In this document: positions 54,530 to 62,297 of the stretch, in pieces
How positions within the stretch are numbered: the stretch's first letter is position 1
How the letters are laid out: each line of letters opens with the position of its first letter
From: an uncultured Coriobacteriaceae bacterium
GTDB taxonomy: Bacteria > Actinomycetota > Coriobacteriia > Coriobacteriales > Atopobiaceae
Reading direction: 5' to 3'
Length of the DNA stretch: 64,000 nucleotides
Assembly (NCBI GenBank): GCA_902777325.1
Contig: CACYTH010000001.1
Coordinates: 1 to 64,000 of the forward strand
The notes under the pieces: generated by a model
The model's input: the letters and a program-made list of their open reading frames with translations, nothing else
What the model was told of the DNA's origin: nothing
Database searches by the model: none
Program-made: the position numbers and the translations under genes

Positions 54530-55549
54530 TTATCCCAGCTTGAAGTACAAGGCAAAGCCCAGCACGGCAAAGGCCGCGGCCACGATCCAGAACCGCAGCA
54601 CGACCTTGTTCTCGTCCCAGCCGAGCTTCTCGAAGTGATGATGGATGGGCGCCATCAGGAACACGCGCTTGTGCGTGAGCTTGAAGCTCACCACCTGGAT
54701 GATGACCGAGAGGGCCTCGATGATGAAGAGCCCGCCCATGACCAGGGCGACGACCTCGGTCTTGGTCAGCACTGCAAGGGCGGCAAAGGCGGCACCAAGC
54801 GAGAGCGAGCCGGTGTCGCCCATGAAGATGCTTGCGGGATGCCCGTTGAACCACAGGAAGCCCACGCAGGCGCCGGCGATGGCCGCCGCAAAGATGGACA
54901 GGTTGATCTCGTCGTAGCGGAAGGCAACCATGGACATGGCCATCATCACGCCAAAGCTGCAGCCACCCGCAAGGCCGTCGAGGCCGTCGGTGAGGTTGAC
55001 GGCATTGGAGAGGCCGGCCATCAGCAGGAAGACGAAGATGACGTAGAGCCAGGGCACCTGGATGCCGTTCACGGCGAAGCCAAGGACCCCGAGATCGATC
55101 ATGAAGCCACCCGGGAAGCGGATGGCAGGCGACACGCCACACATGTTGACGGCCATGAGGCAGAAGACGACCGAGATGAGGCCGAGGCCGACCATCTTCT
55201 GCGAGGGAGTGAGGCCCAGCGAGCGCTTGTGCGCGACGCTCTCGATGTCATCGAGCAGACCCAGCGAGCCGGTGGCCAGCGTGGCCGCCACGGCAAGCTT
55301 GAGGTCGGTCGTCCAGCGTGCCTGGATCATGCAGGTGATGATGACCGCCGCAAGCATGACCACGCCGCCCATGGTGGGCGTGCCCTGCTTGATGAGATGC
55401 TGCTCGGGACCGTCGGCGCGAATCTGCTGGCCGACGCCCTCGTGGCGCATCATGCGGATGAACAGGGGCATCAGGACCATGGTCACCAAGGCCGCGATGG
55501 CGGCGGCGAGAAAGACCTGATAGGTGGGATATTGAGGATTGCCAAACAT
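54530..55549 (-). CDS. mraY: Phospho-MurNAc-pentapeptide transferase MraY
   Basis: Transfers phospho-MurNAc-pentapeptide to undecaprenyl phosphate, making lipid I. The 339-residue membrane protein has about ten helices and the family motifs GTPTMGGV, NAVNLTDGLDGLA and MAPIHHHFE. Length is standard. The start overlaps the murF stop as ATGA. Confidence 0.97.
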   Translation of the reverse strand: MFGNPQYPTYQVFLAAAIAALVTMVLMPLFIRMMRHEGVGQQIRADGPEQHLIKQGTPTMGGVVMLAAVIITCMIQARWTTDLKLAVAATLATGSLGLLDDIESVAHKRSLGLTPSQKMVGLGLISVVFCLMAVNMCGVSPAIRFPGGFMIDLGVLGFAVNGIQVPWLYVIFVFLLMAGLSNAVNLTDGLDGLAGGCSFGVMMAMSMVAFRYDEINLSIFAAAIAGACVGFLWFNGHPASIFMGDTGSLSLGAAFAALAVLTKTEVVALVMGGLFIIEALSVIIQVVSFKLTHKRVFLMAPIHHHFEKLGWDENKVVLRFWIVAAAFAVLGFALYFKLG

Positions 55550-57027
55550 CAGGCAAGCACCCCCTTGGCAAAGATGTCGAGGCCAACGGCACGCGAGCCC
55601 TTGGCAAGCACGAGGTCACCCTCGGCGAGAACGGGACCTATCACCTCGAGGGCACGCTCGGAGGTGGGCAGCACCTCGAGCCGGTCCTCGGAAAAGCCCA
55701 TGGTGCGCGCGGCCTCGGCCATCTCGGCGGCGTTCTCGCCACCGACGAAGACCAGCAGGTCGAGCGGCTTCGCAGCAGCGTAGGCGCCCATGTAGCCGTG
55801 CAGGCGGCGCGCCTCGTCGCCCAGCTCCCCCACCTCGCCGAGAACCGCCACCCTGCGCCCGGTGCAGGACATGGTGCAGAGCACGTCGAGTGCCGCCGCC
55901 ATGGAGCTGGGGCTGGCGTTGTAGGAGTCGTCGATGACGCGGGCGCGCCCGGGGGCCGACAGGACCTCGAGGCGCATGTGGGTCTGGGGCATGTGCGCGA
56001 TGGCCTCCGCAGCCGCCTCGCGCGAGCCGCCGACGCGCCAGACGATCGCCATGGCGAGCAGGAAGTCGGCCACCACGTGGCGACCGGGAGCGTCGAGGGT
56101 GAGCCTGCGGCTCCAGCCGTCGGCGCAGCTCACGGTAAAGCAGGGCTTGCCCTCACCGTCAAGCATGAGGCCCTCCGCGCGGACGGCGCTTGCCTTGGAG
56201 AGACCCGTGCGCATGACCTCCACGCCCGCCGGCGCGCAGAACTCGCGCTCGATGAAGCCGCCGAAGTCGTTGTCGTCGGTCAGCACCAGGCAGGGGCGCA
56301 CGGGGCCCGTCGCCTCGTCGGTCGCGGTCATGCCGCCCACGATCTCGGCCTTGGCGCGCGCGATGTTCTCGCGGCTTCCCAGAAAGCCGATGTGGCTCGT
56401 GCCCACGTTGGTGATGAGGGCCACCGTGGGCAGGGCGACCTGGGTGAGCCGCGCGAGCTCGCCCGCATGGTTCATGCCCATCTCGGCCACCACGACCTCG
56501 TCGGTGGCATCGGCCGCCAGAAGCGTGAGCGGCAGGCCCATGAGGTTGTTGAAGTTGCCCTTGGTGGCATGGGTCTTGAAGGATGCGGAGAGGCCCGCTG
56601 CCAGCATGTCCTTGGTCGTGGTCTTGCCCACCGAGCCCGTGACGCCCACCACGATCCACTGCGGGTTGCGACGGCGCCAGAAGCCCGCGAGCCTCAGCAG
56701 GAACTCGGTGGCATCGGGGTCGGTGTCGTCGGGGGTCTCCCCGCCCACGCACGCGGCGCGCAGCAGGGCGCAGCCCTTGGCACGCGCCTGCTCGAGGAGC
56801 TCCTCGTCGGGGTCGACGGTGAGCACGATGGCCGTGGCGCCGGCATCGACCGCGGACGGCGCAAAGCGGTTTCCGTCCACGCGCTCGCCCCTGAAGCAGG
56901 CGAAGGCCAGACCAGGCGCGGCATTGCGCGAGTCGCAGGTGACGCCGGTGATGCGCGCCTCCCCGCTGCCGCACAGAAGCGTCGCTCCCGTGGCCTCAAG
57001 CACTTCGGATATGGTTACGTCAAGCAT
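55549..57027 (-). CDS. murF: UDP-MurNAc-tripeptide--D-Ala-D-Ala ligase
   Basis: Adds D-Ala-D-Ala to the muropeptide precursor. The 492-residue Mur ligase has the ATP site GVTGSVGKTTTKDML, a NEMGMNH-type motif (AEMGMNHAGE) and DDSYNASPSSM. It follows ftsI directly with a 33-base gap. In the standard cluster murE lies between these two genes; it is absent here. Confidence 0.95.
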   Translation of the reverse strand: MLDVTISEVLEATGATLLCGSGEARITGVTCDSRNAAPGLAFACFRGERVDGNRFAPSAVDAGATAIVLTVDPDEELLEQARAKGCALLRAACVGGETPDDTDPDATEFLLRLAGFWRRRNPQWIVVGVTGSVGKTTTKDMLAAGLSASFKTHATKGNFNNLMGLPLTLLAADATDEVVVAEMGMNHAGELARLTQVALPTVALITNVGTSHIGFLGSRENIARAKAEIVGGMTATDEATGPVRPCLVLTDDNDFGGFIEREFCAPAGVEVMRTGLSKASAVRAEGLMLDGEGKPCFTVSCADGWSRRLTLDAPGRHVVADFLLAMAIVWRVGGSREAAAEAIAHMPQTHMRLEVLSAPGRARVIDDSYNASPSSMAAALDVLCTMSCTGRRVAVLGEVGELGDEARRLHGYMGAYAAAKPLDLLVFVGGENAAEMAEAARTMGFSEDRLEVLPTSERALEVIGPVLAEGDLVLAKGSRAVGLDIFAKGVLA

Positions 57028-57060
57028 CTACATCCCTTTCCAGCACTGTCCGCAGATGAC

Positions 57061-58803
57061 CTACGAGGCAGGCAAGACGCCCATGTCGGTGAGCGCCTCA
57101 CTCATGATAGACGAGAACAGCGGCGCCGAAGAGGTCGCCGCAAGGTACGGGGTTCCGTTGAGACCGACGTACACGAGCACCACCGGGTCTGCCGCGGGGG
57201 CATAGCCGATGAGCGACGAGGTGTAGCTGCTCTCCAGGTAACCACCCTTGCCCAGGTCTGCCATCTCGCCGGTGCCCGTCTTGCCTGCGATGTCGTAGCC
57301 GGGCACCTGAGCGGCGACACCGGTGCCCTCCTCGATGACCGTGCGCATCATGTCGGTCACCTGGCGCGCGGCCTCGGCGCTCACGATGCGCTCGCCCGGC
57401 TCCCACGTGACGGCCTCGGTGCCCTTGCTGATGAGGAAGTGCGGCGTGACGGGCACGCCCTTGTTGGCCACGGCCCCGATCGCGCGCACCATCTGGACGA
57501 GCGGAATGGCCAGGCCCTGGCCAAACGCCATCGAGCCGAGACTCGAGCCGTCGTACTCATCGCGCGCCTTGACGATGCCCTCGACCTCACCAGGATAGTC
57601 GATGCCCGTCAGGTGCCCGATGCCGAAGGCCTCGACGCCCTCCGCAAAGACATCGGGGCCGATCTCGTCCTGCGCAACGAGTGCCATGCCCGTGTTGGAC
57701 GAGCGGCGCATGATCTCGCGCAGGGTCATGTACATGTCGTATCCACGCTCGTCATCGTCGTGGACGAGGTCGTCGCCCACCTGCTCGTAGGCGGGGACGT
57801 AGAACGTCGACGAGGGATTGACGATGCCATGGTCGATGCCGATGGCGCTGGTGAGGACCTTGAAGATGGAACCCGGCTCGAAGGAGTCCGAGACCAGCTT
57901 GAGGCTGGTTGCCCCCTCCTCAACCACGCTGAGGTCCGTCACGTCGAGCAGCGGAGTCGAGCAGGCGGCGAGGATCTCCCCCGTCTTGGGATCGGTCACC
58001 ATGACCGAGCCGGACTCGGCCTTGTACTCCTTGACGCCCTCGACAATCTTCTCCTCGGCGACGCGCTGAACGTTGATGTCGAGGGAGATGACGATGTCGG
58101 TGCCATCGACGGCCTCGGTCACCGACGCCGAGGCACCGGCGATCGGCGTGCCGTTCATGCCGGTCTCCACGATCATCTCGCCGTTGGTGCCGCCCAGCAG
58201 GTCGTCGTAGTAGAGCTCGAGGCCAGAGAGGCCGTCGCCGTCGATGCCCACGATGCCCAGCACCTGGCTGCCCACGGCCCCATAGGGGTACACGCGGCGG
58301 CTGTCCTGCAGGTAGTAGATGCCCGGGAGGTCCTTGTCGAGAAGGTCGGACTTGATCGCGTCAGCCTCCTCCAGCGAGGCCTTACGGGCCACGTAGGAGA
58401 AGGTCGTATCGGCGGTGAGATTGTCGACATAGTCGCTCGAGGTACCGCCGAGGTGCTCGGCCAGGATCTCGGCCGTCAGGTAGGGCTCGGAGATCTCCTT
58501 GGGATTGCAGTAGATGGTGCGGCAGTCCTCGCTCATGGCGAGCACGTTGCCGTTGCGGTCGTAGATGGTCCCGCGGCGCGCCACAAGCTCGATCCTGTTG
58601 CTGCGGCGGTTCTCGGCCTCCACCGTCAGCTGCGGACCGCGAATGACCTGGTAGTAGACCAGACGCAGGGCTATTGCCACGAACACAAGGCAGATGAGGG
58701 CGAACAGCACCTGCAGGCGTCCGTCGCCCGACCCGTCACGGCCTCCCCCGCCACCGTTGGGCATGCGAGAACCGGAGGGCTCCCCAAAGGAGTCCTCCGG
58801 CAT
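57061..58803 (-). CDS. ftsI: Septal penicillin-binding protein (FtsI/PBP3-type transpeptidase)
   Basis: Class B PBP that cross-links peptidoglycan at the septum with FtsW. The 580-residue protein has a Gly-rich cytoplasmic tail, one membrane helix (about 28-50), a pedestal domain and the transpeptidase domain with EPGSIFKV (Ser-x-x-Lys), RRSSNTG (SxN) and GKTGTGE (KTG). There is no PASTA domain. I prefer the ATG at 58803 (MPEDSFGEPS) with AGGCGG 6 bases upstream; an in-frame GTG at 58845 lacks a site and would add 14 basic residues. It follows the ftsL-like gene. Confidence 0.94.
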   Translation of the reverse strand: MPEDSFGEPSGSRMPNGGGGGRDGSGDGRLQVLFALICLVFVAIALRLVYYQVIRGPQLTVEAENRRSNRIELVARRGTIYDRNGNVLAMSEDCRTIYCNPKEISEPYLTAEILAEHLGGTSSDYVDNLTADTTFSYVARKASLEEADAIKSDLLDKDLPGIYYLQDSRRVYPYGAVGSQVLGIVGIDGDGLSGLELYYDDLLGGTNGEMIVETGMNGTPIAGASASVTEAVDGTDIVISLDINVQRVAEEKIVEGVKEYKAESGSVMVTDPKTGEILAACSTPLLDVTDLSVVEEGATSLKLVSDSFEPGSIFKVLTSAIGIDHGIVNPSSTFYVPAYEQVGDDLVHDDDERGYDMYMTLREIMRRSSNTGMALVAQDEIGPDVFAEGVEAFGIGHLTGIDYPGEVEGIVKARDEYDGSSLGSMAFGQGLAIPLVQMVRAIGAVANKGVPVTPHFLISKGTEAVTWEPGERIVSAEAARQVTDMMRTVIEEGTGVAAQVPGYDIAGKTGTGEMADLGKGGYLESSYTSSLIGYAPAADPVVLVYVGLNGTPYLAATSSAPLFSSIMSEALTDMGVLPAS

Positions 58804-58856
58804 CAAAGACCGCCTGCGGCGGGTATGGTCGACTTCGCTTCTCACGACACGACAGT

Positions 58857-59324
58857 CTACGCCATCGAGTCGGCGTCGCTGGCCACCTCAGCGGATTGCG
58901 CATCATCTGCAGAAGTGCCGCCGTCCTGCGGCAGCGAGATCGTCTCGACCTCGGAGGCGTACACCATGCCGTAGTTCTCGGTGGCGATGCGCTGGATGCG
59001 GTCGGCGCTGGAGAGGGCCGACCGCTCGACGCGCAGCTCCGTGCGGGTATCGAAGGCGCTGTCGAGGGTCGCTTCGGCAACGGAGACCTCCTTGAGCACG
59101 GAGACCGTCTGGGCCGTGAGGGCCACGCGCGCGCCGCCGAGCACGAAGAGCATGGCGGTCAGCACGATGGCGGCCTTCGCGAGCGCGAAGACGTCGGCCA
59201 TCGGATCTGCATGGGGACGAGTGCCTGCGGCGCCGCCCTCATGGACGGAGAGGCCACGTGCGGGAATCTCCCATGCCTGCTGCTCGAAATCAAGCTGGTA
59301 AGCGGCGTTGCCCCGGTATGCCAT
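58857..59324 (-). CDS. ftsL: FtsL-like septum protein
   Basis: A 155-residue bitopic protein between rsmH and ftsI, the fixed place of ftsL. It has a cytoplasmic tail of about 45 residues, one membrane helix (about 46-70, ALAKAAIVLTAMLFVLGGAR) and an extracytoplasmic helical segment (about 72-125) ending IATENYGMVYASE, like the leucine-zipper region of FtsL. A poorly conserved acidic tail follows. FtsL sequences diverge widely, so the call rests on topology and position. Confidence 0.8.
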   Translation of the reverse strand: MAYRGNAAYQLDFEQQAWEIPARGLSVHEGGAAGTRPHADPMADVFALAKAAIVLTAMLFVLGGARVALTAQTVSVLKEVSVAEATLDSAFDTRTELRVERSALSSADRIQRIATENYGMVYASEVETISLPQDGGTSADDAQSAEVASDADSMA

Positions 59325-59348
59325 GCCCCTCTCCCCCTTCTAGTGCGT

Positions 59349-59374
59349 GCCGCCCGCCCAGGTGGGCGGGCGGC
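59349..59374 (-). other. Perfect 11-bp hairpin between rsmH and ftsL
   Basis: GCCGCCCGCCC pairs with GGGCGGGCGGC around an AGGT/ACCT loop. All pairs are G-C. No T-run follows on the minus strand, so it is not a standard terminator; within the dcw operon it may cause pausing or mark an RNA processing site. Confidence 0.6.
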
Positions 59375-59444
59375 AGTGGTACGTTTTTGGTGCGTTTAAG
59401 CTGCGTCTGTGCTGCGGTAGTGCTTCGTTTGTGGTGCTCTGCAA

Positions 59445-60437
59445 TCAGCCGCGGGGGCCGTTTGCACGTTTGGTGGTACTGGCGACGTCCAGCTTTGTCG
59501 CCACGCGCATGAGGGCGCTTCTGGCTCGGGGATTGTCCCGCACCTCCCGCTCGCCCGCCCTCAGGGGCTTGCGGGTCCTGACCTCGACGATCGGCACGTT
59601 GCCGCAGACGCACACCGGAAGGTCCGGCGGGCAGGTGCAGCCCTGCGACAGCTCCGTGAAGACGTGCTTCACGATGCGGTCCTCGAGCGAGTGGTAGCTG
59701 ATCACGCAGATCCTGCCACCAGGGTTTGCCCAGCGCACTGCCGCGCGCAGGCCCCGCTCGAGCACGTCAAGCTCGTGGTTCACCTCGATGCGCAGTGCCT
59801 GGAAGGTCTTGCGCGCCGGGTGTCCCCCGCTCCTGCGGTCCTTGGCCGGTATTGCGGCCTTGATCACCTCGACGAGCTGGAAGGTGGTCTCGATGGGCGC
59901 CTTGGCGCGCTGCCGCACGACGAGACGTGCGATGCGCGAGGCGTGCCGCTCGTCTCCGTATATGCGCAGGATCCGGGTGAGGTCGCGTTCGTTGTAGTGG
60001 TTTATGACCTCGAGTGCGGTTAGGGTGTTGTTCCCCGGATCCATTCGCATGTCAAGTGGGGCGTCCTCGTGATAGGAGAAGCCCCTCTCTGGGATGTCGA
60101 GCTGCGGCGACGAGACGCCCAGGTCAAAGAGAAAGCAGTCGATGCCTGGGACCTCAGCCGTGACGAGAAGCTCATCGAGCGAGCCGAAGTTGCCCTTGAG
60201 CAGCAGGTGCTCCGCCTCTGGGGCCTCGCGCTCGAAGCGCTCGGCCGCGGCGGCGAGGGCCATGTCGTCCTGGTCGATCCCAATGGAGAGCCCATCGGGT
60301 GCCACGCGGGCGGCCATGGCCACGGAGTGACCCGCTCCGCCAAGCGTGCAGTCGCAGACCACCTCGCCCGGCTTTGGGTCAAGCTGCTCGAGAACCTCTT
60401 CGAGCATGACGGGTACGTGCCGATATTCGTCTGTCAA
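59445..60437 (-). CDS. rsmH: 16S rRNA m4C1402 methyltransferase RsmH
   Basis: Methylates N4 of C1402 in 16S rRNA. The 330-residue protein has HVPVMLEEVLE at its N-terminus, DCTLGGAGHS (SAM motif I), FDLGVSSPQLD and ISYHSLEDRIVK. The start is a TTG at 60437 (MTDEYRHVPVM) with AGGGGGTGG upstream, 11 bases after mraZ; no ATG or GTG between mraZ and the conserved N-terminus would serve. It is second in the dcw cluster. The low start-codon strength may set its level below that of mraZ. Confidence 0.94.
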   Translation of the reverse strand: MTDEYRHVPVMLEEVLEQLDPKPGEVVCDCTLGGAGHSVAMAARVAPDGLSIGIDQDDMALAAAAERFEREAPEAEHLLLKGNFGSLDELLVTAEVPGIDCFLFDLGVSSPQLDIPERGFSYHEDAPLDMRMDPGNNTLTALEVINHYNERDLTRILRIYGDERHASRIARLVVRQRAKAPIETTFQLVEVIKAAIPAKDRRSGGHPARKTFQALRIEVNHELDVLERGLRAAVRWANPGGRICVISYHSLEDRIVKHVFTELSQGCTCPPDLPVCVCGNVPIVEVRTRKPLRAGEREVRDNPRARSALMRVATKLDVASTTKRANGPRG

Positions 60438-60448
60438 AGTGCCACCCC

Positions 60449-60889
60449 CTAGTCGGTGCCGTACATCAGTCCGAGCAGGTCGTCCTCGAAGCTGGTGGTC
60501 TCGGCCTCCCACTTCGCGGCATCCCAGACCTCAAAGTGGTCGTCGGCGCCGATCACGGTCACGTCATGCCCAAAGCCAAGGGACTGGAGCGTCTTGGCGC
60601 CCAGCTTGCCGAGGGCAACGCGGCCGGCTGCGTCCACGTCCACGGTCTGGCAGAGGGCGGTGAGGCCCTTCCTCAGGCGGACGTCATTCTTGTTGCGCGG
60701 GTCGTAGTGCTTGCCGTCGCGCTCGAAGAGGCTGTCCACCCATGCCTTGAAGCCGTCGGGAGTGAAGCCGTACAGCGCACCGTCGAAGGGAATCAGGCAG
60801 ACTTTGCCGTCGAACTCCTTGCGGAACTCGGCCGGAAGGGTGGTGCGAACCTTGGAGTCCAGCGTGCGCTGGAACGTCCCTGTCAGCAT
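60449..60889 (-). CDS. mraZ: Transcriptional regulator MraZ
   Basis: DNA-binding regulator of the dcw cluster, first gene of the operon. The 146-residue protein has two SpoVT-AbrB-like MraZ repeats: MLTGTFQRTLDSKVRTTLPA at the N-terminus and VDAAGRVALG in the second half, each with the family's DxKGR-like segment. The start is the ATG at 60889 with AAGGGGAGGG upstream. Four decamer boxes lie 67-106 bases upstream, consistent with autoregulation. Confidence 0.95.
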   Translation of the reverse strand: MLTGTFQRTLDSKVRTTLPAEFRKEFDGKVCLIPFDGALYGFTPDGFKAWVDSLFERDGKHYDPRNKNDVRLRKGLTALCQTVDVDAAGRVALGKLGAKTLQSLGFGHDVTVIGADDHFEVWDAAKWEAETTSFEDDLLGLMYGTD

Positions 60890-60940
60890 GTCCCTCCCCT
60901 TGATCCGTCTTGAGAGTCCCCTCTCCTGTGCACGTTTGGA

Positions 60941-60995
60941 ATCATACCGCTTTGTCCGACACTTTGAGACACAAATCCACACTAATCGACACTTT
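60941..60995 (-). promoter_or_regulatory. mraZ promoter with four 10-bp MraZ-type boxes
   Basis: On the minus strand four decamers follow one another without gaps at 60956-60995: AAAGTGTCGA, TTAGTGTGGA, TTTGTGTCTC and AAAGTGTCGG. They share GTG(T/G) at fixed spacing and match the AAAGTG-N4 boxes known for MraZ of Mollicutes and the 10-bp period of E. coli MraZ sites. A TATGAT -10 candidate lies 9 bases downstream (60941-60946), so bound MraZ would cover the -35 region. Confidence 0.7.
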
Positions 60996-61306
60996 AACGT
61001 CCGAACGGTGTGCGAGGCCAACACAGGCATTCTGCGTGCACAAGATATGGTGCGAACGCCTGTTTGTACAACAAGGGTGTTCGAACCTTTTCGGACATCG
61101 TCCCGAACATAATTTGTAGATTTTGTGTTTGTGCAGGTAAGCGACCTATAGGCCTTCTACCTGCGGTTTTGTAGGCAAGAATGAGATGTGTGGGCGCCAT
61201 TGGAGCGTTTTTGTCGCATCAAGGGGCTATCGTGGGGACACTTTGCCCAGTGTTTTGGGCCCATGAGAAGACCTCAGACGGGACCCATATGGAGGCACTG
61301 CATGTG
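60996..61306. other. Intergenic region between mraZ and xerD without a gene
   Basis: About 310 bases with lower GC than the surroundings and several short AT-rich or palindromic stretches (GTTCGAAC at 61079-61086, tcggacatcgtccCGAAC nearby). No convincing open frame with a ribosome binding site, no tRNA and no known RNA motif was seen. It carries the distal mraZ control region and the 3' side of the xerD transcript. Confidence 0.55.
61053..61066 (-). promoter_or_regulatory. LexA-box-like site upstream of mraZ
   Basis: CGAACGCCTGTTTG matches the Bacillus LexA consensus CGAAC-N4-GTTYG in both half-sites. It lies about 165 bases before mraZ, upstream of the MraZ boxes. It is far from the likely promoter, so function is doubtful. 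Confidence 0.3.
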
Positions 61307-61343
61307 GTGGGAGGCCGTCCCACTGGTGGGAGGTTCTCCCACC
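61307..61343 (-). terminator. Two tandem hairpins after xerD
   Basis: GTGGGA pairs with TCCCAC (61307-61323) and GGTGGGAG pairs with CTCCCACC around GTT (61325-61343). The second hairpin directly touches the xerD stop. There is no T-run, so they may stabilise or end the transcript by another means. Confidence 0.45.
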
Positions 61344-62297
61344 CTAGAGGCGGTCGTGCGCGCGAGGGTGCGCCTCCAGGTACACCATGCGGATGTGCGT
61401 GCGGTCCACATGCGTGTAGAGCTGCGTGGTGGAGATGCTCGCATGCCCCAGGAGCTCCTGCACCACGCGGAGGTCGGCTCCGCCCTCCAGCATGTGGGTG
61501 GCGAAGCTGTGTCGCAGGGTGTGGGGATGGAGCCCCTCGCGCCCCGCATAGATGCGCCCATAGCGCTCGCAGATGGCGTGCACCGACTGGCGCGAGATGC
61601 GCCCGCCGCGCGCGTTGAGAAAGACCGCCGCGCTCGGGGCGTGCCCCTCGGCCAACACTGGTCGCCAGCTCTCCAGGTATTCCCCCATCGCACGCGCCGC
61701 CGATCCCATGATGGGCACCACGCGCTCCTTGGAACCCTTGCCAAGCACGCGCAGCACCTCCTCGTCGAGCATGACCTCGCGCAGGTCCAGGCCACAGAGC
61801 TCGCTCACGCGCAGGCCGCAGCCGTAGAGCACCTCCAGGATGGTGCGGTCTCGCTGCAGCGACGCCCGCGCCACGGCGTTGCGGCGCGGGGTCTTGGCCG
61901 GGTCGTCGCCATAGGCAAAGTTGGCCTCCTCGAGCATCGCCGCCGCCTGCTCGCGCGAGAGCACGTCGGGCAGCCGAGCGGGCTTCTTGGGAAGGGGCAG
62001 GTCGGCCGTCGGATGCTCCTCGCAGATGTGCTCGGCCACCATAAAGCGATGGAAGCCCTTGACGGCAGACACGGCGCGCTCCACGGACGTGGGGGCGAGC
62101 CCCACCTCCTGCAGGGCCTTCACGTGCTCGGCCACGGCCCCGCGCGTCACGTCCTCGGGGCGGGTGATGCCCAGCCCGGCAAGGTAGGCGGCGTAGCGGC
62201 GCAGGTCCCTGCCGTAGCCCTCGATGGTGTTGGGCGAAGACCCCCGCTCGATGGCAAGGTAGTCCAGGTACTCGTCTATGGCCTGCTCGAGGGTCAT
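61344..62297 (-). CDS. xerD: Site-specific tyrosine recombinase XerD
   Basis: Resolves chromosome dimers at dif. The 317-residue protein has an N-terminal SAM-like core-binding domain (about 1-105) and the catalytic domain with the full set: Arg 163 (GLRVSEL), Lys 190 (GKGSKERVVP), His 259 and Arg 262 (HPHTLRHSFATHML), His 285 (LLGHASIST) and the nucleophile Tyr 294 (QLYTHV). No integrase-style extra domain or nearby att-like repeat is seen, so a housekeeping Xer role is favoured; XerC cannot be excluded. Its start overlaps the nucleotidyltransferase stop by 4 bases. Confidence 0.92.
   Translation of the reverse strand: MTLEQAIDEYLDYLAIERGSSPNTIEGYGRDLRRYAAYLAGLGITRPEDVTRGAVAEHVKALQEVGLAPTSVERAVSAVKGFHRFMVAEHICEEHPTADLPLPKKPARLPDVLSREQAAAMLEEANFAYGDDPAKTPRRNAVARASLQRDRTILEVLYGCGLRVSELCGLDLREVMLDEEVLRVLGKGSKERVVPIMGSAARAMGEYLESWRPVLAEGHAPSAAVFLNARGGRISRQSVHAICERYGRIYAGREGLHPHTLRHSFATHMLEGGADLRVVQELLGHASISTTQLYTHVDRTHIRMVYLEAHPRAHDRL

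Noticed and set aside
55798..58974. A 1058-codon open frame on the + strand opposite murF and ftsI
   Set aside because: It is an antisense shadow of two conserved genes with His/Arg/Asp/Val-rich filler and no motif.
61181..61618. A + strand frame spanning the mraZ-xerD gap into xerD
   Set aside because: Its second half is antisense to xerD and its first half has no ribosome binding site or conserved pattern.
61344..62297. XerD-like recombinase as an integrase of a mobile element
   Set aside because: It is coupled to the nucleotidyltransferase gene, has housekeeping length and motifs, and no att-like repeats, phage genes or composition shift lie around it.
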